Positions 46,932 through 55,284 of a stretch of DNA of 64,000 nucleotides are shown piece by piece. A model generated the notes under the pieces. It searched no databases and was not told the DNA's origin. It worked only from the letters and a program-made list of their open reading frames with translations. This DNA comes from CBDDCA01 sp965218205. GTDB taxonomy: Bacteria > Spirochaetota > Spirochaetia > WTKD01 > G963693115. The stretch lies in NCBI GenBank assembly GCA_965218205.1, contig OZ244590.1, forward strand, positions 1,984,001 through 2,048,000, given 5' to 3'. A program made the position numbers and the translations under genes. Position 1 is the first letter of the stretch. Every line of letters starts with the position of its first letter.

Positions 46932-48221
46932 TTACTGTATCATTCCTAACAATCTAGGCAATCCTAGTATAAGAATAGGAAAGAAAGTAAACAAAAACAC
47001 CATCACTATTTCTAATATCAAAAATGGCAAGGCTTCTAAAGCTATCTTTTCTAAGGATATTTTTGATATATCCGATGCAACAAACAATACAAGTCCCATA
47101 GGAGGTGTTGCTAATCCTAAGGTAACAATAATACTCATTACTACTCCAAAATGAAGAGGGTCTATGCCTAAGCGTAAGAGCGGGGCAGCAAGAATTGGAG
47201 CAAAAATAAGTATTGCTGGTCCAGCATCCATAAACATACCAATAATAAGTAATATTATATTGATAATGAAAAATAAGACATAAGGATTACTGGTAATAGA
47301 GGACGTAACAATAGCAATGTACTTTGATAAGGGTGATAATCCTACAATAGCAGCGAAACTACTTGCTGCTCCCACCAGTACTAATATTGCCGCAGAAGAA
47401 ACACAGGACTCAAGCCCAATAATAAATATATCTTTTAATTTTAAGGTCTTTAGTACAAATAAACACAGCACTAAGGCATAAATTACTGCAACTGCAGCAG
47501 CTTCTGTAGGCGTAAAAATTCCTCCATAAATACCCCCTAATATTATGATAGGAGCTAACAGAGAAGGGAGTGCTTTCAAAAATGCTACAAACCGCTCTTT
47601 TGTTGTAGATTTTGGCACACGATAATCATAGCCTTTCTTTTCGCATATCAAAAAATTAATGATCATCAGTCCTAGTGAAATTAACACTCCAGGAACTATC
47701 CCTGCTATAAACATATTAGCAATAGACTCGTTCATAACAAGAGCATAAATAATCATAATTCCACTCGGAGGAATAATGGGACCCAACACTGTTGATGCAG
47801 CGGTTATTGCAGAAGCGTATACTCTCGGATAGCCTTTTCTTTCCATTTCAGGAATTAACATTTTTCCAATAGCTGAGGTTGCTGCCACTGCTGATCCTGT
47901 CAAACTTGAAAAAAGTGTTGAAGACATTATGACTACATGTCCTAAGCCTCCTTTTTTATGGCCAATCATTGATTGAGAAAAATCTACAATGCCTTTGATT
48001 ATTCCTCCTCTTCCCATAATGGCACCAGCAAAAATAAAAAAAGGTAATGCAAGTAATGGAAAACTTTCAACAGAACCAATAAACTTATTAAAAAGTAACG
48101 AAATAAATCGCATCTCTCCTGATAAAAGCACTTCAAAGATAGGAGCCATAAGCAAAGAATAAAATACTGGTACCCCCAAAAGCATGAGAGCAAAAAATAC
48201 TACAAAAAACACTATAGTCAT
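46932..48221 (-). CDS. TRAP transporter large permease subunit (DctM family), system 2
   Basis: A 429-residue protein with about 12 hydrophobic segments and the DctM signatures GVPVFYSLLMA, SSLTGSAVAATSAIGKMLIPEM, ASTVLGPIIPPSGIMIIYA and GGIFTPTEAAAVAVIYAL. It differs clearly from the large subunit of system 1 (39793-41070), so this is a separate transporter rather than a recent duplicate. It follows its small subunit by 11 bp. Confidence 0.95.
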   Translation of the reverse strand: MTIVFFVVFFALMLLGVPVFYSLLMAPIFEVLLSGEMRFISLLFNKFIGSVESFPLLALPFFIFAGAIMGRGGIIKGIVDFSQSMIGHKKGGLGHVVIMSSTLFSSLTGSAVAATSAIGKMLIPEMERKGYPRVYASAITAASTVLGPIIPPSGIMIIYALVMNESIANMFIAGIVPGVLISLGLMIINFLICEKKGYDYRVPKSTTKERFVAFLKALPSLLAPIIILGGIYGGIFTPTEAAAVAVIYALVLCLFVLKTLKLKDIFIIGLESCVSSAAILVLVGAASSFAAIVGLSPLSKYIAIVTSSITSNPYVLFFIINIILLIIGMFMDAGPAILIFAPILAAPLLRLGIDPLHFGVVMSIIVTLGLATPPMGLVLFVASDISKISLEKIALEALPFLILEIVMVFLFTFFPILILGLPRLLGMIQ

Positions 48222-48232
48222 GAAAATTCTCC

Positions 48233-48823
48233 TTATGTTGTTATCTCATATATTGCCGCTTCAGATTGCTCAAATCGCTTCTCAATGGCAAGAAAAGAAG
48301 CATGCATATCTACCCGTATAAGACATACAACACTTCTCATGATTTTTTGCAGACAAATAACAAGAGTAATGACAAAACTTATAGGAACGCTGGAATAGAG
48401 CCAATCTCTTGTTATTGGCATCTGAGCTGCAAGTATTTCTCTACTATCAACAAATAACCGTATTCCAAGAGGAAGCCACAAGATGATAATAGTGAGAAAC
48501 GATACATGTATCACTACATCAAAAAGAAACCCAAGTCGTGTCCCTGCAATTTTTTCATAAAAGATTGTCATAGCTATATTTTTATTCATAATAACCAGGT
48601 ATGGAATACAAATTAACATCATATATACCATCATATATATTGTCAGTTCTTCTGCCCATTCAAAAGGGCGACTAAACATATACCTCATAACTACCTGTGC
48701 AAAAATAATAATACTCATGGCAATAATAAGGAGAGACGCGATTCTTGATAACAATTTCGCAATAAAATAGTTTATGTTACATAAAAAAGTATATATCACA
48801 AATATCACACGCGTCTCTTTCAT
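48233..48823 (-). CDS. TRAP transporter small permease subunit (DctQ family), system 2
   Basis: From the ATG at 48823 (GAGGT six bases upstream) the product has 196 residues with four helices, a DctQ MRYMFSRPFEWAEELTIYMM element and MNKNIAMTIF. The frame is open to 48892, which would overlap dctP of the same system; the shorter start with the visible ribosome binding site is preferred. It lies between dctP (37 bp) and dctM (11 bp) of system 2. Confidence 0.9.
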   Translation of the reverse strand: MKETRVIFVIYTFLCNINYFIAKLLSRIASLLIIAMSIIIFAQVVMRYMFSRPFEWAEELTIYMMVYMMLICIPYLVIMNKNIAMTIFYEKIAGTRLGFLFDVVIHVSFLTIIILWLPLGIRLFVDSREILAAQMPITRDWLYSSVPISFVITLVICLQKIMRSVVCLIRVDMHASFLAIEKRFEQSEAAIYEITT

Positions 48824-48860
48824 ACTCATACCTCTTTCAAAAAATCTTTCTTTTGTATCT

Positions 48861-50030
48861 CTAATTTTTCTCTCTGTTTCTGGTAGCTTCAACTATGGCG
48901 GTCTGTTTTGCTATCGTTGCTTTGTATAAATCAAGGTACTCTTGTACTTCTGGATTATCCTTGGCATATTCGTTTACAAACCAATCTTGAATTGGCTGTG
49001 TCTCTTTTTGAAATTCCTTGATTTCATCGGGAGTAGGCTTGTATATTTCTATGCCACGAGCCCGAAAGCGTCTAAATGCTTCAATACTCTGATACTTTGG
49101 ATATGAAAATAAATACTGTTGCATAGCACTAAACCCATCATTGAGTACCACTTGTAAATCATCAGGAAGCATGTCATATTTTGTTTGACTGAACATCCAA
49201 AATCCTGCCATATACGCATGCCCATCAAGAGTGATATAGTTTAGTACATCATCAAACTTAACTGTCATAATATCAACTACGCCATTTTTTGTCCCGTCAA
49301 CTACCCCTGTAGACAGCGATGTATACACTTCAGGCCACGCAATACTGGTAGGAACTCCTCCTAGCAACTTTACTAATTCTTGCTGCACTTTACTTGCTAC
49401 TGTCCTTAATTTTACTCCCTGTACATCAGAGGGTGTTTTTATTTGTTTCTTTACTGTAGCAAAATTTCTCCAACCACCACTATTAGTGATCATCATCAAT
49501 CGTATTTTAGGATTCTTAGCAAGCTGTCCATTTCGTAATGTTTCAATAAATGCAGTATCAGTGAGTACCGCTTCTGCAATTCTATCATCAGCAAGCATAT
49601 ACGGAATATCAAACACAGAAATTGGAGGCCAATATCTTGCGGCATCTCCTGTTACTTGAAAAATATCAATGGTGCCATCTCGCAATCCCCTATAGCCATC
49701 ATCTACCGTTGCAGCTATCTGACCATTTGGATATACTTGCAATCCTAATCTCCCATTAGAAGCATTTTCAATAAAATTCTTAAGCAACATAAGAGACTTA
49801 AAGTTATAGCTATCTAATCCTGTATTGATTGCTGCCACTACAGTGAACTCAACATTCTCTGGAAGAGCATTATAATCAATATCCATCTCTGATGACATAT
49901 TGTCCTTATCATCTTTCATAGACATGCTGTCATCCATTTTAGAAGCCTCTTTTGTGCCTCTTTCACAACTCATAAATACTACTGATACCAATAGAGCTAT
50001 TGATACCATCACATAAAAATATTTTTTCAT
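48861..50030 (-). CDS. TRAP transporter substrate-binding protein (DctP family), system 2, lipoprotein
   Basis: The 389-residue lipoprotein has a lipobox ending MSC (Cys about residue 22), a Met/Asp/Lys-rich linker (about 28-55, MDDSMSMKDDKDNM), then the DctP core: VYPNGQIAATVDDGYRGL, GVKLRTVASK with the substrate Arg, TSIAWPEVYTSLSTGVVDG. It binds the substrate of TRAP system 2. The Met-rich, acidic linker is unusual and might bind metal; that is a guess. GGAGGTAAGAT ribosome binding site before the ATG. Confidence 0.93.
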   Translation of the reverse strand: MKKYFYVMVSIALLVSVVFMSCERGTKEASKMDDSMSMKDDKDNMSSEMDIDYNALPENVEFTVVAAINTGLDSYNFKSLMLLKNFIENASNGRLGLQVYPNGQIAATVDDGYRGLRDGTIDIFQVTGDAARYWPPISVFDIPYMLADDRIAEAVLTDTAFIETLRNGQLAKNPKIRLMMITNSGGWRNFATVKKQIKTPSDVQGVKLRTVASKVQQELVKLLGGVPTSIAWPEVYTSLSTGVVDGTKNGVVDIMTVKFDDVLNYITLDGHAYMAGFWMFSQTKYDMLPDDLQVVLNDGFSAMQQYLFSYPKYQSIEAFRRFRARGIEIYKPTPDEIKEFQKETQPIQDWFVNEYAKDNPEVQEYLDLYKATIAKQTAIVEATRNREKN

Positions 50031-50062
50031 ATCTTACCTCCTATAATATTTTTATAATTACT

Positions 50063-51220
50063 TTATCCTATTATGGTATTATATATATCTCCCATCTCTA
50101 TTACTTGATGATCCCTGATAGATTTCTCTGCAATAAGCCCGATTATTACTGATTTCACTCCATCTTCTACACTCACTTCAACATTTCCTTCTCCTTGTAC
50201 TACAGCATTAAACTTTTGATGCTGATAAAAAGTAGAACCTAGATGATCACCTACACATCGTAATGTTTTATTTGCTTTTATTTCTTGATGAACAGGCCCT
50301 TTTGGACTTCTCGGACTAAATACAAGCTCAGAATTTCTATGTTCTCCATCAAATCCAGTGGAATGTCCTAGTTCATTTATATCATCTACTGCCCATAATC
50401 TATCTGGACCTGGAATCTTACATTCTAATTTTCCCTTATCGCCTAGTACTGCTATATATTCTTGATAGTAAGAACCACCACAGAACATACATAAATCCAA
50501 CATAGCTCTTTTTCCTGATTGAAACTCAAGTACTACATATGCATTATCTATTATGTCTGGAACTTGCCCCTGATACTCCTCATCTAAAAAATTCACATCT
50601 TTCGCACCGCTTGCGTACACTCGTATAACCTCATCTTCCATAAGCACTCGCATAAGATCAAAGAAATGACAGCATTTCTCTACAAGTGTTCCTCCTGTGT
50701 TTTTATTAAATCTATTCCAATCTCCCACTTTCTTCAAAAAAGGGAATCTATGCTCCCTTATTGATACCATTTTTTTTTCTCCTATAAGGCCTTGTTTTCC
50801 CTTTTTTATAAGAAGAGAAATTGCTTCCATATATCTATATTCCATAGCTACCCAAATGGGAGCAGAATACTGTGCTGTTATATCCAATATCTTTTTACAA
50901 CAATCAATGGTAGTACACAACGGCTTTTCTACTAAAATAGGGCGAGTATCTGTTTTGCAAATATCCAATAAAATATTAGCATGAGTATAGTTAGGAGACG
51001 CTATAACAAATACATCAATATTTGTATCTTTCATCATATCTCTATGATGAGAATATACTGTAGCATGAGGAATCATAGCATGAGTAATAGACTGCTGTTC
51101 TGTATCGGGTTCTGATATAGCAACAACTGTAGCCGTATCTAGTAGGCCAATATTTTGTATATGCTCCCTTCCCATCATTCCAGAACCAATAATACCGTAT
51201 TTAATTTTGTTTCTATCCAT
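50063..51220 (-). CDS. Gfo/Idh/MocA family oxidoreductase
   Basis: The 385-residue protein opens with a Rossmann motif YGIIGSGMMGREHIQNI, has the family's EKP motif in PILVEKPLCT and the C-terminal GFO/IDH/MocA sheet domain with GGTLVEKCCHFFDLMRVL (catalytic Lys, then His-x2-Asp). Members oxidise inositols, sugars or sugar acids with NAD(P). It is the first gene of the minus-strand cluster, next to IS copy 2 and 32 bp ahead of TRAP system 2, so it probably works on that system's substrate. Confidence 0.92.
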   Translation of the reverse strand: MDRNKIKYGIIGSGMMGREHIQNIGLLDTATVVAISEPDTEQQSITHAMIPHATVYSHHRDMMKDTNIDVFVIASPNYTHANILLDICKTDTRPILVEKPLCTTIDCCKKILDITAQYSAPIWVAMEYRYMEAISLLIKKGKQGLIGEKKMVSIREHRFPFLKKVGDWNRFNKNTGGTLVEKCCHFFDLMRVLMEDEVIRVYASGAKDVNFLDEEYQGQVPDIIDNAYVVLEFQSGKRAMLDLCMFCGGSYYQEYIAVLGDKGKLECKIPGPDRLWAVDDINELGHSTGFDGEHRNSELVFSPRSPKGPVHQEIKANKTLRCVGDHLGSTFYQHQKFNAVVQGEGNVEVSVEDGVKSVIIGLIAEKSIRDHQVIEMGDIYNTIIG

Positions 51221-51291
51221 TTTTTAATAAAATCACTTAATATAGTATACAATAAAGAAAAAATCCTGTCAATACCATGTGGAAAAAAATG

Positions 51292-52507
51292 TGGAGTTTT
51301 ACCATCTCGTGTGACCCCCCAAAATCCATGATAGTAATTATACTATCATGGAAATAACAAATAAAAATAAAAAAAAAGGGGGTGAGTACATGATATACTC
51401 TACACTTTATAATACAAGAAATCAAAAAGAACTGCATAAAGTACGCTTAGCTATAGCACTTTCTGCAAAAGAACACGGTATCAAAAGTACTGCTCGTATC
51501 TTTCATATATCTCCTAATACCGTACGCAAATGGCTGCAAAGATACAAAGAGAAGCCGAAAGCTATGCTCTATGATAGGCGTCCTGCTTCAGTAGAACATC
51601 CTAATACCATGATACCTTACTATCAGTTAAAACTCAAAGAGATATGCGAAACATTACAGCACTATCATCAACGATGTATTGCCTCTCATATAAAACGAGA
51701 GTATGCCATTCCTTATTCCATAAAGACTATCATTAAGCATCTGAGAAAGATGGGGTTTTTTAAGACACATAAAAAGCAAAAAGCAGAAAAGAAACAAGAG
51801 GCACGCCTATGGAAGCAACTGCTGCAGTTTTGTCAAAAAATACAAGTAGATATTAAATATCTTACCGATATCCCTGAATTATACTTCTCATTACGCAAGT
51901 TTTGCCTCCCAAAGTATCAAATTACCGCACGCGATGTCGCAACAGGGGCTTTATGGATATGCTTTGCTACTCAAAAAAGCTCTTCTCATACCGCTTTGTT
52001 TATTGAATATCTGCTTACTCATCTTGCTTCTTTTCACGTTGATACTTCCTCTATTACTATTCAAACTGATAATGGCTCTGAGTTTATCTCAGGGGCTTTT
52101 AGTACAAAACAGTCTGCTTTTGTTACTTCTCTTGCAGCATACGAGGCACACCATACTACTATCCCATATGCTTCTCCTACTTACAATTCTGATGTCGAGG
52201 CTTCTCATAAACTTATTGAAACTGAATGCTATGCAAAAATGCAGAATCCTACTCTCAGTACTTTTTTACTCAAAAGTGCTGAGTATCAATATAGCTTTAA
52301 TCATCAACGCCATAACTCTTATAAACACGGCTCTCCTGCTTTGTTGCTCAAAGAAAAAAGTCCTTCTCTGGATCCTTGTGTACTTACTCTGCGCCCTCTT
52401 ATTGTTGATACTTTCCTTACTAAACGAACATTACACACTTGGCATAATAGAAATTTTGCAGTATACTGATTTTATCAAAAGGGTTCACACGAAACGGTAA
52501 AACTACA
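51292..52507 (+). mobile_element. IS481-like insertion sequence, copy 2 (1,216 bp)
   Basis: Starts TGGAGTTTTACC and ends GGTAAAACTACA, with the same inverted repeats and transposase as copy 1; it differs by a handful of bases, including one extra A before the ribosome binding site. No target duplication is visible: left flank ends GGAAAAAAATG, right flank begins GCTGTAACG. This suggests recombination with another copy or loss of one flank after insertion. Confidence 0.9.
51390..52469 (+). CDS. IS481-like transposase, copy 2
   Basis: The same 359-residue transposase as copy 1, starting at the ATG at 51390 behind GGGGGTGAG. The frame is open a further 14 codons upstream only because of the extra A; the homologous start is preferred. 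HTH and DDE residues (QVDIKYLTD, IQTDNGSEF, DVEASHKLIETE) are intact, with Lys replacing Gln in SHIKREY. Confidence 0.94.
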   Translation: MIYSTLYNTRNQKELHKVRLAIALSAKEHGIKSTARIFHISPNTVRKWLQRYKEKPKAMLYDRRPASVEHPNTMIPYYQLKLKEICETLQHYHQRCIASHIKREYAIPYSIKTIIKHLRKMGFFKTHKKQKAEKKQEARLWKQLLQFCQKIQVDIKYLTDIPELYFSLRKFCLPKYQITARDVATGALWICFATQKSSSHTALFIEYLLTHLASFHVDTSSITIQTDNGSEFISGAFSTKQSAFVTSLAAYEAHHTTIPYASPTYNSDVEASHKLIETECYAKMQNPTLSTFLLKSAEYQYSFNHQRHNSYKHGSPALLLKEKSPSLDPCVLTLRPLIVDTFLTKRTLHTWHNRNFAVY

Positions 52508-52560
52508 GCTGTAACGAAAATTGCAGATTCAAGTACTAAATGCGACAAAGGAGCAAAAAA

Positions 52561-52598
52561 AGAGCAAGCCTTTCCCAATAGTGAGAAAGGCTTGCTCT
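52561..52598 (-). terminator. Intrinsic terminator of the Tp34/P19-like gene
   Basis: Perfect 14-bp arms AGAGCAAGCCTTTC / GAAAGGCTTGCTCT with a 10-nt loop. On the minus strand it is followed by a run of seven T (52554-52560), the classic arrangement. Confidence 0.88.
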
Positions 52599-52650
52599 TA
52601 CTGTTAGCTATTTTTCTATAACAGCCAAGTAGCAGAAAATATAGGTGCTA

Positions 52651-53205
52651 TTATCTTGTAGCTCTGGCTATTTTAGTAAATTTCAATTTTCTATACATGA
52701 ATTTCTGTGATTTGATAACAGTGTTTCCGTATTCACTTACAAAATCTTTATGATAGCTTAGATCATATTCTCCTGGAGGATTAACATAAAAGGTAACGTC
52801 GTACTCGTCTGTATCTTTCCCTGAGTATCCTATATTCCTTGCATAATGAAAGTTATCAATTAAATTGATCATAGGGCGTAAATCAACAAACTGAGTAGTC
52901 TTTGTTCGTCTATTGTAAATCTCCGCACTTACATTTAAGTAGGGGACAAATCCGCCCGGAGGCGTGCCTTCAGGGATATTCTTCTCGTTTTCATCCCAAT
53001 TTACCCTAGCTTCTATATGAATAAAAGTCTTCGCTTCATCAAGATTACTCGTCAAAGGAAAGACTGTATCTTTAATTGCAGCTTCAAAGATAAGAACAAC
53101 TCCTGGCTTTATTTTCTCTTCACCAATGACTAGCTCAAGAGAAAAACTATATATTGAAACAATAAAAAGAAACAAAAAAGTAAAAATAGTTATTTTATTA
53201 ACCAT
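52651..53205 (-). CDS. Tp34/P19-like periplasmic metal (iron) transport protein
   Basis: The 184-residue protein has a signal peptide (MVNKITIFTFLFLFIVSIYS) and the pattern of the Fe2+-transport P19/Tp34 family: TFIHIEARVNWDEN, FVPYLNVSAEIYNR, DLRPMINLIDNFHYARNI and VTFYVNPPGEYDL. Campylobacter P19 and Treponema pallidum Tp34 are dimeric beta-sandwich proteins that bind Cu/Zn/Fe. Two family His residues (IHIEA, FHYA) are kept, but the Met-rich N-terminal metal site is not visible and no lipobox is seen. No FTR1-type permease is near. A strong terminator follows. Start at ATG 53205 with AAGGAGGG. Confidence 0.78.
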   Translation of the reverse strand: MVNKITIFTFLFLFIVSIYSFSLELVIGEEKIKPGVVLIFEAAIKDTVFPLTSNLDEAKTFIHIEARVNWDENEKNIPEGTPPGGFVPYLNVSAEIYNRRTKTTQFVDLRPMINLIDNFHYARNIGYSGKDTDEYDVTFYVNPPGEYDLSYHKDFVSEYGNTVIKSQKFMYRKLKFTKIARATR

Positions 53206-53464
53206 AATACCCTCCTTATTTTTATAGATTTTATATAATAATTATATAAAAATACTGTATATTAGTCAATAAAAATAATTAAAATTTTAACTATATACGA
53301 TAAAAATTCATTTTTTTGCCTTATAATAAGAGAGTGAATAATAGTATCACCATGAAAAATACACTGTTTACAAGGAAATGATATGTGAGAATATAAAAAA
53401 CTGAAAGAAAGTACATAAGAATGTACTTTTATGCTATGTAATGATGCCTATACACAGAATAATG
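53206..53464. other. Intergenic region without a recognisable gene
   Basis: 259 bp of AT-rich sequence. It contains one small inverted repeat (AAAGTACAT / ATGTACTTT, 53408-53429) that may terminate the ClpP-fold gene on the minus strand, and otherwise only short frames. Confidence 0.5.
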
Positions 53465-54325
53465 CTATTGTGTGGCTGTTTTTTGTACTCCCATTTGCTC
53501 TTCAAAATCACTTTCTTCTGCTACATTTATCAAATGATACTGTAACATCTCTTTATGAGAAAGGTAATATAGCTCTTCAGCAGATATTGAACGCATAAAT
53601 GTATAAAAAGAATCTTTGACACCAAATGTTTTAAGGAGCTTCTGCATGTTCGTTGCTGCTGCCAGCTCTTGCGATTTCACTGTAGATTCTAATGGACCTT
53701 CTCCTCCAAGAGCAGCAAAATTATGAATACCAACAGTTGCTCCTTTTTCTGCATACCGAACACGCCCTGATGCAAATAAATCAACCCCAGCCGATTCTAC
53801 TACACTGTCCGCTGTTATATAAGTACCATAGCCATATTCATGTATCATTTGCATTGCTTCTGATATTGATACAACATCAGCTCCCCCAAAAACATTAGAT
53901 AATACCAAAAATTTTACATCCACAAATTCCTCTTTAAGAATAGCAATAGCAGTAGGCAATACTGATCCTACAAGACCAGATACAATAGCAGCAGGAGAGC
54001 CTTTATTGGCTACAATATAAGAAATAAAAATATCTTTTCCTCCGTACATATCCACCATAAATAAGCCATCTTGTACCTGTAATATAAAATGGGGGGTATT
54101 TTCTTCACCAGAACCTACCCCATCAATATCAATAATGACAAAATCATCTTGAGGAATAATTTCAATATCTTCTGCACTATATATTGTACCATCAAAAACA
54201 TTAACTTCTATGTCTTCTGCTTGTACAGACACAGATAGCACTAATAAAAAAGTAAGCAATAAAGCAAATAAAGATATATGCCCTTTTGAAAATTCAAGTT
54301 CAACACACACTGTTTTCTTTTTCAT
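53465..54325 (-). CDS. ClpP/crotonase-fold periplasmic protein, probable serine hydrolase
   Basis: From the ATG at 54325 the product has 286 residues: a lysine-rich start and signal peptide (ISLFALLLTFLLVLSVSVQA), then a domain resembling secreted ClpP-like proteins. FLVLSNVFGGADVVSISEAM stands where ClpP has the SPGG segment, DSVVESAGVDLFASG contains the likely nucleophile Ser, and EKGATVGIHNF the likely catalytic His. Known relatives are predicted periplasmic proteins of unknown substrate. The longer start at 54349 adds residues with no clear site. The gene is divergent from the inositol-phosphatase gene. Confidence 0.65.
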   Translation of the reverse strand: MKKKTVCVELEFSKGHISLFALLLTFLLVLSVSVQAEDIEVNVFDGTIYSAEDIEIIPQDDFVIIDIDGVGSGEENTPHFILQVQDGLFMVDMYGGKDIFISYIVANKGSPAAIVSGLVGSVLPTAIAILKEEFVDVKFLVLSNVFGGADVVSISEAMQMIHEYGYGTYITADSVVESAGVDLFASGRVRYAEKGATVGIHNFAALGGEGPLESTVKSQELAAATNMQKLLKTFGVKDSFYTFMRSISAEELYYLSHKEMLQYHLINVAEESDFEEQMGVQKTATQ

Positions 54326-54402
54326 AATGCTGTATAGTATACTATACATATATTTAGAATGTATAGCAAGGAAGAAACACTGAAATAGTGTACAATAGAA
54401 TT

Positions 54403-55284
54403 ATGCAATGGTCATTAGAATCTATTTCTGCACTCATGCTTGAAGCAGCTCAATTAGCATTACAGCATCGTGACATGCTTGAGGTACAAGAAAAAAATAC
54501 GAATTTTAGCACACAAAATGAAATTTATACAAATGTCGATACTGAAGTAGAACAGCTACTTAGCAACAAGCTCGCTGCTCCAAATGAACATCACTATGTG
54601 TTAGGAGAAGAGACTGCAGAAGAGACATTACTCAACAACAATATGGAGTCATTGTTTTCAAAAACAACGTGGGTTATTGATCCCATAGATGGCACTCGTA
54701 ATTTTGCAAACGGTCTCCCTTTATGGGGCATTAGTGTTGGGTATATTGAAAATTTAGAGTTTAAGGAAGGAGCAATTATCTTCCCTGATCTTCAAGAGTG
54801 CATGATAAGCTACAATGGGAATGTCTATTATTATACTTCTCCATGCTCGTTTCTTTCTCTGTCTGCTATAAATATATCTGACTTTAAGGAACTAAAATAT
54901 ACTCCTATACAACATAACCACAGGGTGTGGGCAGCTTCTAACGCACAACAAATACAAAGAGCTGCTACAAAATACAATGCACATATAGCTCGTTCCTGTG
55001 TGTACTCTATTGCTAAAGTGCTTACAAATAATTTTTTTGCCTATATCGGAAAAGCAAAAATATGGGACTTTGCTGCATGTATTGCCTTGTTTCGTAATAT
55101 ACAAAAAGAAGTATACTACCACTCAACAAAAACAAACACATTAGAAATACTTCCTTGGCAGATCAGCGACACTTTTTGGAGCAACAATCTCACTGCTATA
55201 AGAAGAGATTTAGTATTTTGCCACGAGTACAACTTAGGCATGTGTATTCTTCCCAATAGTAAGAGTGCTTCACCTTCCCATTAA
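54403..55284 (+). CDS. Inositol monophosphatase family protein
   Basis: The 293-residue product from the ATG at 54403 has the IMPase fold: TNVDTEVEQLL, GEET, the metal-binding and catalytic WVIDPIDGTRNFANGLPLW and the second metal motif KIWDFAACIALF. Members dephosphorylate inositol phosphate, fructose bisphosphate, 3'-phosphoadenosine phosphate and others; the substrate is not clear. A GTG at 54388 is an alternative start. The gene ends within the argA stop (4-bp overlap of convergent genes). Confidence 0.9.
   Translation: MQWSLESISALMLEAAQLALQHRDMLEVQEKNTNFSTQNEIYTNVDTEVEQLLSNKLAAPNEHHYVLGEETAEETLLNNNMESLFSKTTWVIDPIDGTRNFANGLPLWGISVGYIENLEFKEGAIIFPDLQECMISYNGNVYYYTSPCSFLSLSAINISDFKELKYTPIQHNHRVWAASNAQQIQRAATKYNAHIARSCVYSIAKVLTNNFFAYIGKAKIWDFAACIALFRNIQKEVYYHSTKTNTLEILPWQISDTFWSNNLTAIRRDLVFCHEYNLGMCILPNSKSASPSH

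Noticed and set aside
36146..52507. A simple composite transposon that moved as one piece.
   Set aside because: IS copy 1 has its own perfect target duplication on both sides, and the outer flanks of the pair (36131-36145 and 52508 on) do not match. The bracketing is real, movement as a unit is not supported.
53352..53381. A small frame starting ATGAAAAATACACTG in the gap near 53350.
   Set aside because: It ends after nine codons and has no conserved feature.
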